Shown here piece after piece: positions 1 to 9,100 of a stretch of DNA of 28,967 bases. The notes beneath the pieces were generated by a model. It was not told where the DNA came from. It searched no databases and saw nothing but the letters and a program-made list of their open reading frames with translations. This DNA is from Mnemiopsis leidyi (lineage: Eukaryota; Ctenophora; Tentaculata; Lobata; Bolinopsidae). The position numbers and the translations under genes are program-made. Positions within the stretch are counted from its first letter, which is position 1; every line of letters starts with the position of its first letter. The stretch is taken from the NCBI GenBank assembly GCA_000226015.1, contig JH156672.1, positions 142,609 through 171,575 on the forward strand, given 5' to 3'.

Positions 1-240
<240 letters not shown>

Positions 241-261
241 ATCTAACCAACGTTTATTCAG

Positions 262-441
262 GACGACATATTCAAGACAATGCTGGATTTCTCCTCGCCG
301 ATCCTGACATCTACTGAATGGAGCGCAGAGAGCAAGCCCTACTCTGTTAGGACTGTAGACCCGTGCCCTGAAGACGTAAAGAAAGTTTCCTCTGTTGAGG
401 TAGTCAAGAAGGGAAGCCAACATTCCAAGATACAACAAGAG
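262..441 (+). CDS. Penultimate exon of the left-edge gene
   Basis: This exon is 60 codons, phase 0 at both ends, starting DDIFKTMLDF and ending KIQQE. A branch-point-like TCTAAC sits at 242-247, between the TG array and the acceptor. The donor GTATTT is sub-optimal, which lowers certainty about the exact 3' boundary. Confidence 0.6.
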
Positions 442-1629
442 GTATTTCAGCTAAAAGACAACGTGAAGCTTTAGTTTCATTTGAATTATGCAAATTGAAG
501 AAGGTACACGCACGGAATTCCGAATTTGACGGAATTCCGACAACCTCAATTCCTAAATTAGGAATTCAGTGCAGTCGGAATTCCGTGCAGGTAGCGCACG
601 GTATTCCGACTCGGGCTCACGTTCCCCCATACAAAACGGGGCTCACATTTTCATTTATTATTGGTGTTCTGAGTCGCATGGTGGGTGGGTTCTTGTGGTG
701 ATGGCTTAGATGATCGTGGTGTGAGCAGTGCTGTGAGCCATAACGGGGCCTGCATGGCGAGGTGGTAAGCAGGATGTGAGCCAGTACGGGGCCTGCATGG
801 CGAGGTGGTAAGCAGGATGTGACTTGGATTGGAACCTCAGCCCGAAGCCCTCTCTTCAGCCACTCCAAATGGAACCACAACGAGGATACCCAACTCCTAC
901 TCCCCAGATCCTCCAACATTGCTGAGGGTTGGCACCACGGTTTTCGCTGGCTGATGGGCTGCTCTAATCCTACAATCCGGATATTCCTCGACTGCCTGAA
1001 GAAAGAACAGAATCTAACAGACGTCAAGATAACTCAACACTTGATGAGACGGTCCCCCTCCCCCTCGAGCGAGAAAGTGGTCTGACTACGATAAGAAGCT
1101 GAAGGGATCGTTGACGATTTTGAGACTTATGATGTTGTTGATTATCAAATTATGATTTATTTCAATGAATATCAATAGAAAATTTATCATCAATCTCCCG
1201 AGTCGGAATTCCGTGCACCCCTTCGGACTTCAGTGCAAGTCGGAATTCAGTGCGCAAATTTTGTTAACTTAGTCTTAAGTCGGAATTCAGTGCTAGTCGG
1301 AATTCCGTTAAAGTCGGAATTCCGTGCCGGAACCATTGAAGAACCACTGACATTCCTGACATTCCTGCCTCTGTCCGCCCAAGTTATAATTTTTATAAGA
1401 TAACTAGGTTCACCCTTATGGACTAAAGCGTGCTGCTAGGCTCAAAATCAGAATTGCAATGAAATAAAACTAAAACAAAAAACCCATCCCTCAGCACCTG
1501 AAGTACAAGTCAAACGAAGCTCAGAGAGACGAGCTGTTTAACTCCTTTGCTGAACAGATACAGCGGGACGCTGGTCCGCTAGAACAGGATTTAATGGAGG
1601 GGTGCGAGGATGAAGAGTGGAGCGACTAG
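262..1629 (+). CDS. 3' end of an unrecognised gene (last two exons)
   Basis: Two exons, 262-441 and 1495-1629, splice in phase 0 to give the last 104 residues of a protein whose start lies left of the window. The first exon follows CGTTTATTCAG and ends at GAG|GTATTT. The second follows CCCATCCCTCAG and ends in TAG. The encoded segment is hydrophilic, with no membrane helix. A Lys/Glu/Gln-rich stretch around the junction (KIQQE then HLKYKSNEAQRDELF) could form a helix or coiled coil, and the C-terminus is very acidic (EDEEWSD). I do not recognise the family. The intron carries an 832-bp transposon; without it the intron would be only about 210 bases. No AATAAA was seen soon after the stop. The alternative is read-through of the first exon to a TAG at 472-474, which would give a different short tail. 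Confidence 0.6.
503..1334. mobile_element. Non-autonomous DNA transposon with about 39-bp TIRs and 9-bp TSD
   Basis: The ends are inverted repeats. The left end starts GGTACACGCACGGAATTCC, and the right end read inward starts GGTTCCGGCACGGAATTCC. Match continues to about 541 on the left and 1296 on the right, with two GGAATTCC cores per arm. The 9-mer ATTGAAGAA flanks both sides exactly (494-502 and 1335-1343), as expected of a target-site duplication. Both subterminal regions carry extra copies of a GTCGGAATTC(C/A)GTGC motif (about 546-612 and 1201-1300). The interior has no recognisable transposase, so it is non-autonomous. A 9-bp duplication and GG termini fit Mutator-like or Merlin-like elements (family knowledge); the superfamily is not settled. 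Confidence 0.85.
732..817. repeat. 43-bp direct tandem duplication inside the TIR element
   Basis: Units 732-774 and 775-817 both begin TGTGAGCCA and share GGGGCCTGCATGGCGAGG and GTAAGCAGGA, differing at only about two positions. Confidence 0.9.
1495..1629 (+). CDS. Terminal exon of the left-edge gene (44 aa)
   Basis: An open frame from the acceptor at 1493-1494 to TAG at 1627-1629 encodes a hydrophilic, acidic C-terminus: it begins HLKYKSNEAQ and ends EDEEWSD. There is no internal start codon early in the frame, so it is recognisable only as a spliced exon. The A/C-rich stretch before it (AAAAAACCCATCCCTCAG) is an acceptable acceptor. Confidence 0.6.
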   Translation, partial: HLKYKSNEAQRDELFNSFAEQIQRDAGPLEQDLMEGCEDEEWSD

Positions 1630-2520
1630 GTTTGGTGGATTGTAGCACTATATAGCACTAAGGTCAGGTTCCAGCGCAGTTGAGAGACAGGCAAGCTGTT
1701 GAAATGTCATCTTTTCGAAGCCCGAACAGTAATTTGTTATTACCATTAATAATGGCATTACGCTGTTTATCCTGCATTTTTACTTCTTTTCTACTTAATT
1801 ATATCAAATGGCTCAAAATTTCCCTTAGCGATTTCTTCAATGGAAGTGGAATTTTAATAGTTATAGTATGTTAAGTTTTGTGCTAGTGCTCTAATTTAAC
1901 AGCTTGAGTGCGATCAAAGCATTAATCGCACGAGCGTATACCTAGTGAAATTAATGCCATATTCGCTAGAGGAGAGACTTGTTAGTTTTACAATTTCTTT
2001 GACTTGTTAATCATATTGTCTGGTATAATCTCTGAAAATTGTCTTTTTAGAATTAATGATTTGTGCAACAGCCAACAGAAAACAATTGGTTTATAGCTGT
2101 TTTAAAGCATTTGTGGATTATGTTTTTATGAAGTATTCTCACTACTCAGGAACAAGAACCATATACTTATAGTAGCACTAGCAGTACTGGAGGTAGAACC
2201 CAGTAGACTTGCGGTGTAAGTTATGAGTATGACTGACCATTGGTTTCGATTATGATATAATTGTAATGATTGTGGATAGATTTGAAATTTTTCATTGCTG
2301 TAAATTTTATTTTAATTGTTGATGGTAAATTACGACTGAGGATCCTATAAGTATAACTATAAGTATGTATACATGGCATAAGAACACAATTTCGATTGAT
2401 TTTTTCATGTGTCCAGTTACAATTACAAGCACTTAAACTGTTGGCAACCCGTTATTTAATTTCAAATTTGTACATGTAATATATAATAAGAACCAGTTTT
2501 CGGAACATACATGTGTATGA
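1630..2520. other. A+T-rich 3' flank, no gene seen
   Basis: This holds the presumed 3' UTR and flank of the left-edge gene. All frames are short and unremarkable, with no clear AATAAA, tRNA box or inverted repeat. Confidence 0.6.
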
Positions 2521-2536
2521 GCTTTTTCGTCGCGCG

Positions 2537-2713
2537 TCCGTCTTAATTTCGCGCTAAGCTTGCAAAGGGATATAGGTGTTTTAAAGCTAAACACGTATAT
2601 CCTTGCTTGGGGACCTCAGTTTTTGTTGCTTTTTTCGGAGGGAAACGTAGAGAGAGCCACGCAGTGCCCGGTAAGTATATCCCTGTGCGAGCTTAAAGCG
2701 AAATTAGGACGGA
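2537..2713. repeat. Foldback element, 38-bp imperfect arms
   Basis: Left arm 2537-2574 (TCCGTCTTAATTTCGCG...) pairs with right arm 2676-2713 (...CGAAATTAGGACGGA) at about 33 of 38 positions. A second hairpin nests inside: the left half of the arm (AAGGGATATA, then GTGTTT) can instead pair with AAACACGTATATCCTT at 2587-2602. The loop carries a dispersed motif from CCTTGCTTGGGGACCTCAG to CCCGGTAAG. Confidence 0.8.
2601..2675 (+). repeat. Dispersed GGGGACCTCAG...CCCGGTAAG repeat, copy 1
   Basis: It shares, in order, TTGC(C/T)TGGGGACCTCAG, TTGTTGCT, AAACGTAGAGAGAGCC and CCCGGTAAG with copies at 3925, 21596 and 21815. This copy lies in the loop of the foldback element. Confidence 0.75.
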
Positions 2714-2762
2714 TGTTGGCGTAGCAACTGGAAAACAGAAAAGCCTAGCTGCGTAACAGTTG

Positions 2763-3292
2763 TACAGCAGCGCGCACCCTCCCGTCATTTTATTCTCCTC
2801 TATTCGCTTCGGATGAGGGTCGGACAATGTCAGACAACGTCGCGTAACAGCCGCCGCGCGCGCGCGGCGTAAGCACCTGCAGTTTGGTGAATACTCAAAG
2901 CTTTGCTACACACTACACGTTGCCTAGCCTTGGCCTTGTTGCTGCGAAGCGCGCGGCTGTTACTGGTTACGCAGCAAAAGGGCACTGGTTGAAGTTGTCG
3001 CGTTGTACGGCAGCGCGCACCCTCCTGTCATTTTATTCGGACGAAGTCAGACAATTGTCGCGGTGATACCCGACTCACGGTAGTCGGATATAATCTCGTC
3101 AATGGTTGAAGCAAATCAAGGGAAGGTACCGTGCCATTAGTTTTATGATTCATGATTTGGGATCAATGGTATCCCCAGTCACCAGTTCCCCACCAAGTTG
3201 TCGAGGTGTTAACCGACTCGGCGACTCGCGCGCGGCTCGCGGCATGCTGCTTTTCCATCTCCTAACGTTTCGTTAGAACGTTAGACGGATAC
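2763..3292 (+). repeat. CpG-rich repeat cluster (modules c, c', d)
   Basis: Module c at 2763-2844 (CAGCAGCGCGCACCCTCC, GTCATTTTATTC, GTCGGACAATGTCAGACAA) recurs as c' at about 3004-3056 with an internal deletion, and inverted at 21967-22039. Module d at 3198-3292 (TTGTCGAGGTGTTAACCGAC to CGTTAGACGGATA) recurs inverted at 22051-22122. A short CG/GC tract lies near 2850-2866. The cluster is far more CpG-rich than its surroundings. Open frames here are repeat-derived. Confidence 0.75.
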
Positions 3293-3920
3293 CTACTGTC
3301 GCGGCGCCCATCACGCGCTCTCACGCATTTCTGGAATTAATTCTAAACGCGCATTGCCCGTTAACATGCTAACGCACACTTAAAAATTTTTTACAAAAAC
3401 AATTCTACTTTTATTGTATCATCAATCATACATAGTCGCTTAATGTGCAAAACAGCGTAAAAATACAATCACACAAAATGATATGATGTAACATTGACAA
3501 CAAGTGACTTAATTTTTGTGTTTTTTGTATAAGTATGATAATTATCGTCACCAGAAGTTTCTGCTTTCTAATATTAGTAAAAAAGTGTATCAAATGAATC
3601 TGCAAATCCATTTGAAATTCAAGTAACTGTTTTAATATGAAACACCGTTATGGAATTTGAGTCTGACATTACATGTTATGTAATAAGACTTTAATTGTTT
3701 GATCCTGTTTAATCCTTAATCCACCGTCGTGATATTCATGCACACATCAATGATCAAAAATGAAATACTACAAGTATGAAAAACATAAACATCAAACATG
3801 GATTCATTAGTTACTTTCACTTCACATATTAAAAACACGAATTTCGACCGATATTCGTGACACTAGACGGGCGATATAATTCCACCCAGCCTGAGCTGTT
3901 AAAATCTAGCGATTTGGCTA
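3293..3920. other. A+T-rich spacer, no gene seen
   Basis: Only short frames are present, and nothing with coding character or a recognisable RNA fold was found. Confidence 0.55.
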
Positions 3921-3924
3921 CTTT

Positions 3925-3990
3925 TTGCCTGGGGACGTCAGGCTAATTGTTGCTTTGAAACGTAGAGAGAGCCGCGCTTCGCCCGGTAAG
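3925..3990 (+). repeat. Dispersed GGGGACCTCAG...CCCGGTAAG repeat, copy 2
   Basis: It reads TTGCCTGGGGACGTCAGGC, then TAATTGTTGCTTTGAAACG, TAGAGAGAGCCGCGC and GCCCGGTAAG. GCCTG and CAGGC at its start can pair as a small hairpin. It lies 35 bp left of the Tc1/mariner element. Confidence 0.75.
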
Positions 3991-4025
3991 CTACTTTCAA
4001 GGGCAAGGTCCCCGTAACTCTTATA

Positions 4026-5546
4026 CAGGAGGGTGACAAAACTTAACGTCACTGAATTGTGAATTTTGCGCACATACCATTTTGCGTACTTTTGTGTATA
4101 TTGTTTATTGCAATATTGTTAGCAGTAAATATAAAACATACTAAATATAAAACAAACTAGAAAGTGAATTGTGATCAATATAATAATAATAAATAAGTAC
4201 AAAAATTAGTATTTTGTTCAATGTACAGATTTACACTGTCGAGGCATGGACTTTTATAAGCCACGAATATGGGTCAACTCTATTTTGCCACACTCCTCGA
4301 CTACTACTCGCCGCAAATCAAGTTTATTTCATTGATCCTGACTGTTATTCTGGCGTTCAGGATACTCCACAAGTTATCAATCGGGTTGAGATCGGATGAT
4401 ATCGGGGGCCGAACCGGCGTTTTAACAGCGTGGTTCTGCTTATAGTTTCTGATGATGTGGGCTGTGTGGATGGAAGCCCTGTTATCTTGGAATAGGTAAT
4501 CTTTGTCCGGAAAATGCTTGACAATAACCAGCCAAAGATTTCTCTCCAGCAGATCAAGGTATCCCCGTGAATCATTAATCAAGGGTCCCATCCAATACGG
4601 AAATGGTCCCCATGCCAAACCAAGTCATACCTGCGGAGTCTTGATGTCTCCATGATGGTCTGGGCGGTATTATCATTCATCTTCCAAACCCTTTTATCTG
4701 TCCCTATCTTTACTGAACACATGTCCTAAAAATAACTTTTTTCCACTCGTTGACAGTCCAGAACTTTCATGTTCTCACCCAACCTATCTGGAGCCTCCTG
4801 TGTGGCCTTATGTGCCACCAACTTTCCTACAATACCTCATAATTGTCTAAAAGGATATTTGATAACCATACGACTCTTGGAAAGTTTCATATGTTCTCCT
4901 TCTAGTCCAAAAGCGATTCACTAGGAGCTCATCAATACGCCCCAGTAACCTCTTATGTGTGAGAATAAGTCGCCCTTACAGTTTGAATAAGATTTTGTGA
5001 TGATCCCAGCTTTTTCAAATTGTGTCAAAAGATCCTGTCCCACCTGCTAAAACCTGCAGTGATCACACGCACGTAAAGTTTTATATTGTACGCACTCAAA
5101 ATGCGTGGCTTTTAAACCCTGCGTACAACCCCCATCAATTAAGTGGATATGCACACATACCCTTAAGCTTCCTATATCGCCTTCTTCTTCTTATCTGGTG
5201 AACTCTCCCCTCTTTAATCCAAGTAGAAACGATAGTGGAAACAGTGGTCCTAGCCATATTGACTAGTTTTGCTTTAGCAGTGACACCAAATTTCCTCCTG
5301 TAGAGCAATATATTCAAACACCTGATATTATCTGGTGTTTTTTAGATCCACTCTTAGGGGGCATGACAGATAACTAATTGAAGCGAATCGCATATGATAG
5401 TATCAGAAATGATTTGGTTACTAGGGAAATTGGTTTTCATCAGCATAACTTGTTACACTCAATGCTTAAAAAGCATAGCTTGTTGACCACACGTGTACGA
5501 AAACGCCCACAAGCATGAAGGTGACGTTGAGTTTTGTCACCCCTTG
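4026..5546 (-). mobile_element. Tc1/mariner-like element, degraded
   Basis: Terminal inverted repeats of about 27 bp (left CAGGAGGGTGACAAAAC, running on to AACGTCAC at 4052; right 5521-5546) are flanked by TA at 4024-4025 and 5547-5548, the standard Tc1/mariner target duplication. The length of 1521 bp is normal for the superfamily. The single transposase reading frame runs right to left and is interrupted by stops and at least one frameshift, so the copy is dead unless served in trans. Confidence 0.92.
4304..5317 (-). pseudogene. Tc1/mariner transposase pseudogene
   Basis: The intact enzyme would bind the terminal repeats and cut and paste the element with a DDE/D catalytic triad. Fragments seen on the minus strand, in order, are as follows. 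An N-terminal helix-turn-helix lies at 5135-5317 (AKLVNMARTTVSTIV, then basic RRRRRYRKL). Next comes a first-catalytic-Asp region near 4690-4740, with a TAG just before the Asp, followed by GTDKRVWKMND. The C-terminal block at 4304-4618 contains WG..P, LFQDNRASIHTAH (second Asp) and DLNPIDNLW. The last motif has Asp where Tc1 has Glu, about 35 residues after the second Asp. A TGA and a frameshift separate the KRVWKM block from the C-terminal block. The 4740-5135 stretch is too eroded to read by eye. Confidence 0.85.
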
Positions 5547-5548
5547 TA

Positions 5549-5936
5549 TGTTCTTGCACTGCTAGCAGTGGTGCTGTATTGGTATCAACCCCGACTATCT
5601 ATGCATAGGATCGGGGGTTTGTTTTCCTAGAGCTAGAAGAGTGAGCTCAGGGCATTTGCCTATGCAAACTTCTTTGGTCAACTCAGCCGAATAACCGGAC
5701 AACCGTGATTGAAGGTTAAATGAGTATCAATATCCAATGTCGTTTTCACAGTAAATCCATTTTGGGTTCCAAGATTTGAAAATTATTTTACTGTCTTTGA
5801 AATATTTTTCCAACCAATGTTGCAATTGGAGTGCTTATGAGTTAACTGATAAAGTAGCATCTCAATAATTCTATGATCATCTTTTGATAAATTGCAATTC
5901 GACTAAATTTATATTCTTACCAAATTTATTTTCTAG
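5549..5936. other. Upstream region of the Ig/FN3 gene
   Basis: No coding frame was seen. A GC-rich stem-loop at 5587-5619 pairs AACCCCGA with TCGGGGGTT around a palindromic CTATGCATAG. A promoter cannot be identified. The coding exon begins after a 3' splice site at 5935-5936, so any leader exon or trans-spliced leader must lie further left or elsewhere. Confidence 0.45.
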
Positions 5937-5943
5937 GGGTAGA

Positions 5944-5955
5944 ATGATCACTTAG
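5944..5955 (+). promoter_or_regulatory. Four-codon upstream ORF in the 5' UTR
   Basis: ATG ATC ACT TAG ends 4 bases before the main start at 5960, within the same exon. It could damp translation or permit reinitiation; this is inference from position only. Confidence 0.4.
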
Positions 5956-5959
5956 GACA

Positions 5960-6195
5960 ATGTACAGATGGGACTGGTTAATTCTTTTTGCCACATTGAC
6001 AAGCTCCATAAAGACAGCTGATGGAGTAAGCCGCCCTGAAATAAAAATCACCCCCACTCCAGATTTGTTCCCACATTGGCAGACAACTTTTACGTTGCAT
6101 TGTCAAGTCACAGATTGGCCTGGTTCCCCAGTGTTTTTTTGGAAGCGAGATCATGCAACTCTTTACCCCAATGCTGATAGCAAGATAGTTTTCAG
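5960..6195 (+). CDS. Receptor exon 1: signal peptide and first half of Ig
   Basis: This start is chosen because it gives a signal peptide (MYRWDWLILFATL) directly before the Ig strand carrying FTLHCQV and VFFWKRD. The exon ends at TTTTCAG|GTTTGG in phase 2. Frame read-through reaches a stop at 6254, so splicing is required to complete the Ig fold. The exon itself begins at 5937 after TTATTTTCTAG. Confidence 0.85.
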
Positions 6196-9100
6196 GTTTG
6201 GCAATTTCTTGTTGTTTACTGCTGCATTTAATAGTACCATGATCATTGAAGATTGAGTAAGTTAAATAACACGTGCAAGACTCAAGTAATGTACTAGTTT
6301 TAAGAAGTTATGTTAAAGGCCATCTGTGTCATGTATGATATTTGTTGTGTGAAATTCCTCATTCTAATTTCAGTGAAGATAAGCAAAGTATCATTTTCAA
6401 TGATGTGACGCAACAGCAGAGTGGATCTTACTACTGCGTGGCTGCTGAGTTCATGGAGTATTTGTTTGAATTGTCTGAGTCTGTGCAGGTGTGTGTGTGT
6501 GTGGAAACTGAAATGACACTCTAATTTGGTTCTCTAAATTTGATTTTTAAAAGATTTTGTAAGTATAGTTCTGAATGCAATGGTATCCAACACATGGCTG
6601 TTTACTTAAAAATTGTCACATTTTCAGATAGCTGTGCAAGAACCCCCTATGATTCCTACAAACTTGACTGTCATTGACAAGACTTCAACTACTCTGGAAT
6701 TGCGGTGGGAACCTCAAGGTAAATTTAAAATTGCATTTGTTAGGATAGCAACTTTTATGGTTTACCATTTATCAGTTACATTGAGGAAGTACTTTTGCAG
6801 GAAGGTAACATAATTTTTCGTATCATTTGACAGCGATTGACTGATTTTGATGATTTTGTGACCCCTCCTAAGAACAGCTGTCTCTATAAATCTTAAAAAC
6901 TAACTACCGATAATTGACATCACATTCTAGTGGCTGGCAATACTTCACTTATGATAGACATGACTTCACCACACTTCACGTCCCCAGGAGACATATTGGC
7001 AGAGTATTACCAAGTAACCCGTAAACCTGACAACTACCAACTAACGACAGACCAGCACGAAGCTGTGCTCTATCATCTCGATCCCTTCTCTGTTTACTCC
7101 TTCACCGTGTCCGCGCACAACAATGTCGGCTCTCGTGGAAAAAGTTCCTGGCTTCAGACTAGAACAGGTTGGTTTTGTGACCAGAAAGAGGGCATTCTTA
7201 AAAAAATGTTATATGAAACGGACTGTTAAGTATGTTAGCATCTTTATTTTAAAGCAAATTAGACTTGTTATAAGAATTTGAATTACTGCAGAACAGTGTC
7301 TTATTTGTTGTAATGCATATGCTTACATACCCTATAGTCCAATCCATTACATTTACCTGACCACGCTACCTTGAGTGATATTTAAATTACTGTCTGAAAG
7401 CTAGAATGTTTTTTTAAACTTTGTATAATGTATAATTAATAGTGCTTTTAATATTGTTTTGTTCGTATAATAACAGTAAAACATAAAATTGTTACAAAGT
7501 TTAACATAAAAAGCTTCTTTAACGTACAAAATGTGCCAAGAAAAATACTTCAGTCTGAATCACTTTTATAATCTGACAAAACATCTTGTTTACAAATTTT
7601 CACACTACACTTTTTGAAGAATTGATGGAAACACTTGAACTCTTGACATTAACATAGGTTGCCATTTTCTTGTTCAACCTAGGACTCCTCATATACTCGT
7701 ACTCTGCCTGCCTCATAGCTGTCTCTATCGCCGACTTACAGGACTTGCTGCTCTTGCCTGTCCCATCTCCCCCATAGCCTATCCGTATCACACTGTCTTT
7801 TGACTTGGACAGTTTCAGTTCACCGTAGTTTGTGTTAAAGGAGCTCTGACTACACCCACTGCTCCTCATTGTCGTGTAAGTGCTGGTGCTCAGAGGCGCG
7901 TATTGAGGGTTGTTTGCGCGCAAGACGTTGTTGTTGTTTTTGTCTCTGTTATCACGCCCATAATCCGGGACAGGATCGTATTCTGGATTGTCTGTCAGAC
8001 TGGATGATATGGCTCGCTTTACTCGCATCAAAGATTCATGTGAAACTGCTGATAAACCTTTCTTCACGATTATGTTTTCAAGTTTTATGATCTGGCGACA
8101 GTTGGCGCAGTAGTTCTTGCGGCGCCTGCGTGACAGCGCAATGCAGCTGGACAAGGAGATGACGAGAAAGACTGTACTGAGAATGATAAGGCCAAGAGAA
8201 ATGTAGAAAATCAGCTCGTTGTTGCACTCTTTCTTCACCATTACACCTGGAGAGAAGAGTTAATGTTTTTTTGATGGCAATATTTATTGACAAATCGTTA
8301 CAAAAATTTGTTATTTGACGTCAATTTTTATTGACGAATCGTTATCTTATTCGTTAATGTTTTGTTATTTGATGTCAATTTTTATTAACAAATCATTATC
8401 TTTTTTGTTATGACTGTCGCGAATATGATTATTTGTCCTAGTGTATCAAGTACCTAAAGCTTTTGTAAAAAACAGTAAGACTGGCGAATAAATATTTTTT
8501 TAAACTGTGCCTTCTTATAAGAAAAATAATAGAAAACACGGTTGCTAATTTTTCAGAAGCTACTACTGAATGATTCCATATTTAAGCGTGACGTAAGCGA
8601 AGCAACGTCGAAAACAAGCAAAAATTCCTCACACGGTGCTGACTGAGTATTTACAAACATTACGTAAAGTTAGCATGCAGGGCAAGGAACAATCTTCATC
8701 TGTACTACAAGTAGCTTTAATGCTTATTTGCAATAAACAACTAGCTCTTTATTTCAAATTAAAGTAAGCCAAAGTAAGTTAAACTGTAAAGCAAGTGAGT
8801 CAGAACAACCCTACAAAATGTAACTAACTGTAAAGTAAGTCAGAACAACCCTACAAAATGTAACTAAGGCTGGACCAGGGGATTCAAGAGAAATATGACT
8901 AAGTTAGCGACACAAACATCTGACCTACAGGAATCTACCTGGCTAGCTTTGTCTAATCGCTAAAACAGGGCTGTAGAGGATGGCAGAGTTAATTAATTAC
9001 ATATTGTAACGATTTAGGGGCTGACGTGGGGGAGACTCATGCTGTTAATCAGGAATTTCCTTATGGCTAGTCAGCAATAAAACTATTGATATGCTGCCCT

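Noticed and set aside
617..1085. Frames of 136 aa (-) and 88 aa (+) inside the TIR element
   Set aside because: They lie on opposite strands and overlap, have no transposase motif, and cover the 43-bp tandem duplication. The element looks non-autonomous.
2601..3990. GGTAAG-ending repeats as spliced-leader RNA genes
   Set aside because: No Sm-binding site or conserved 3' stem-loops follow the GGTAAG, and spacing within the motif varies between copies.
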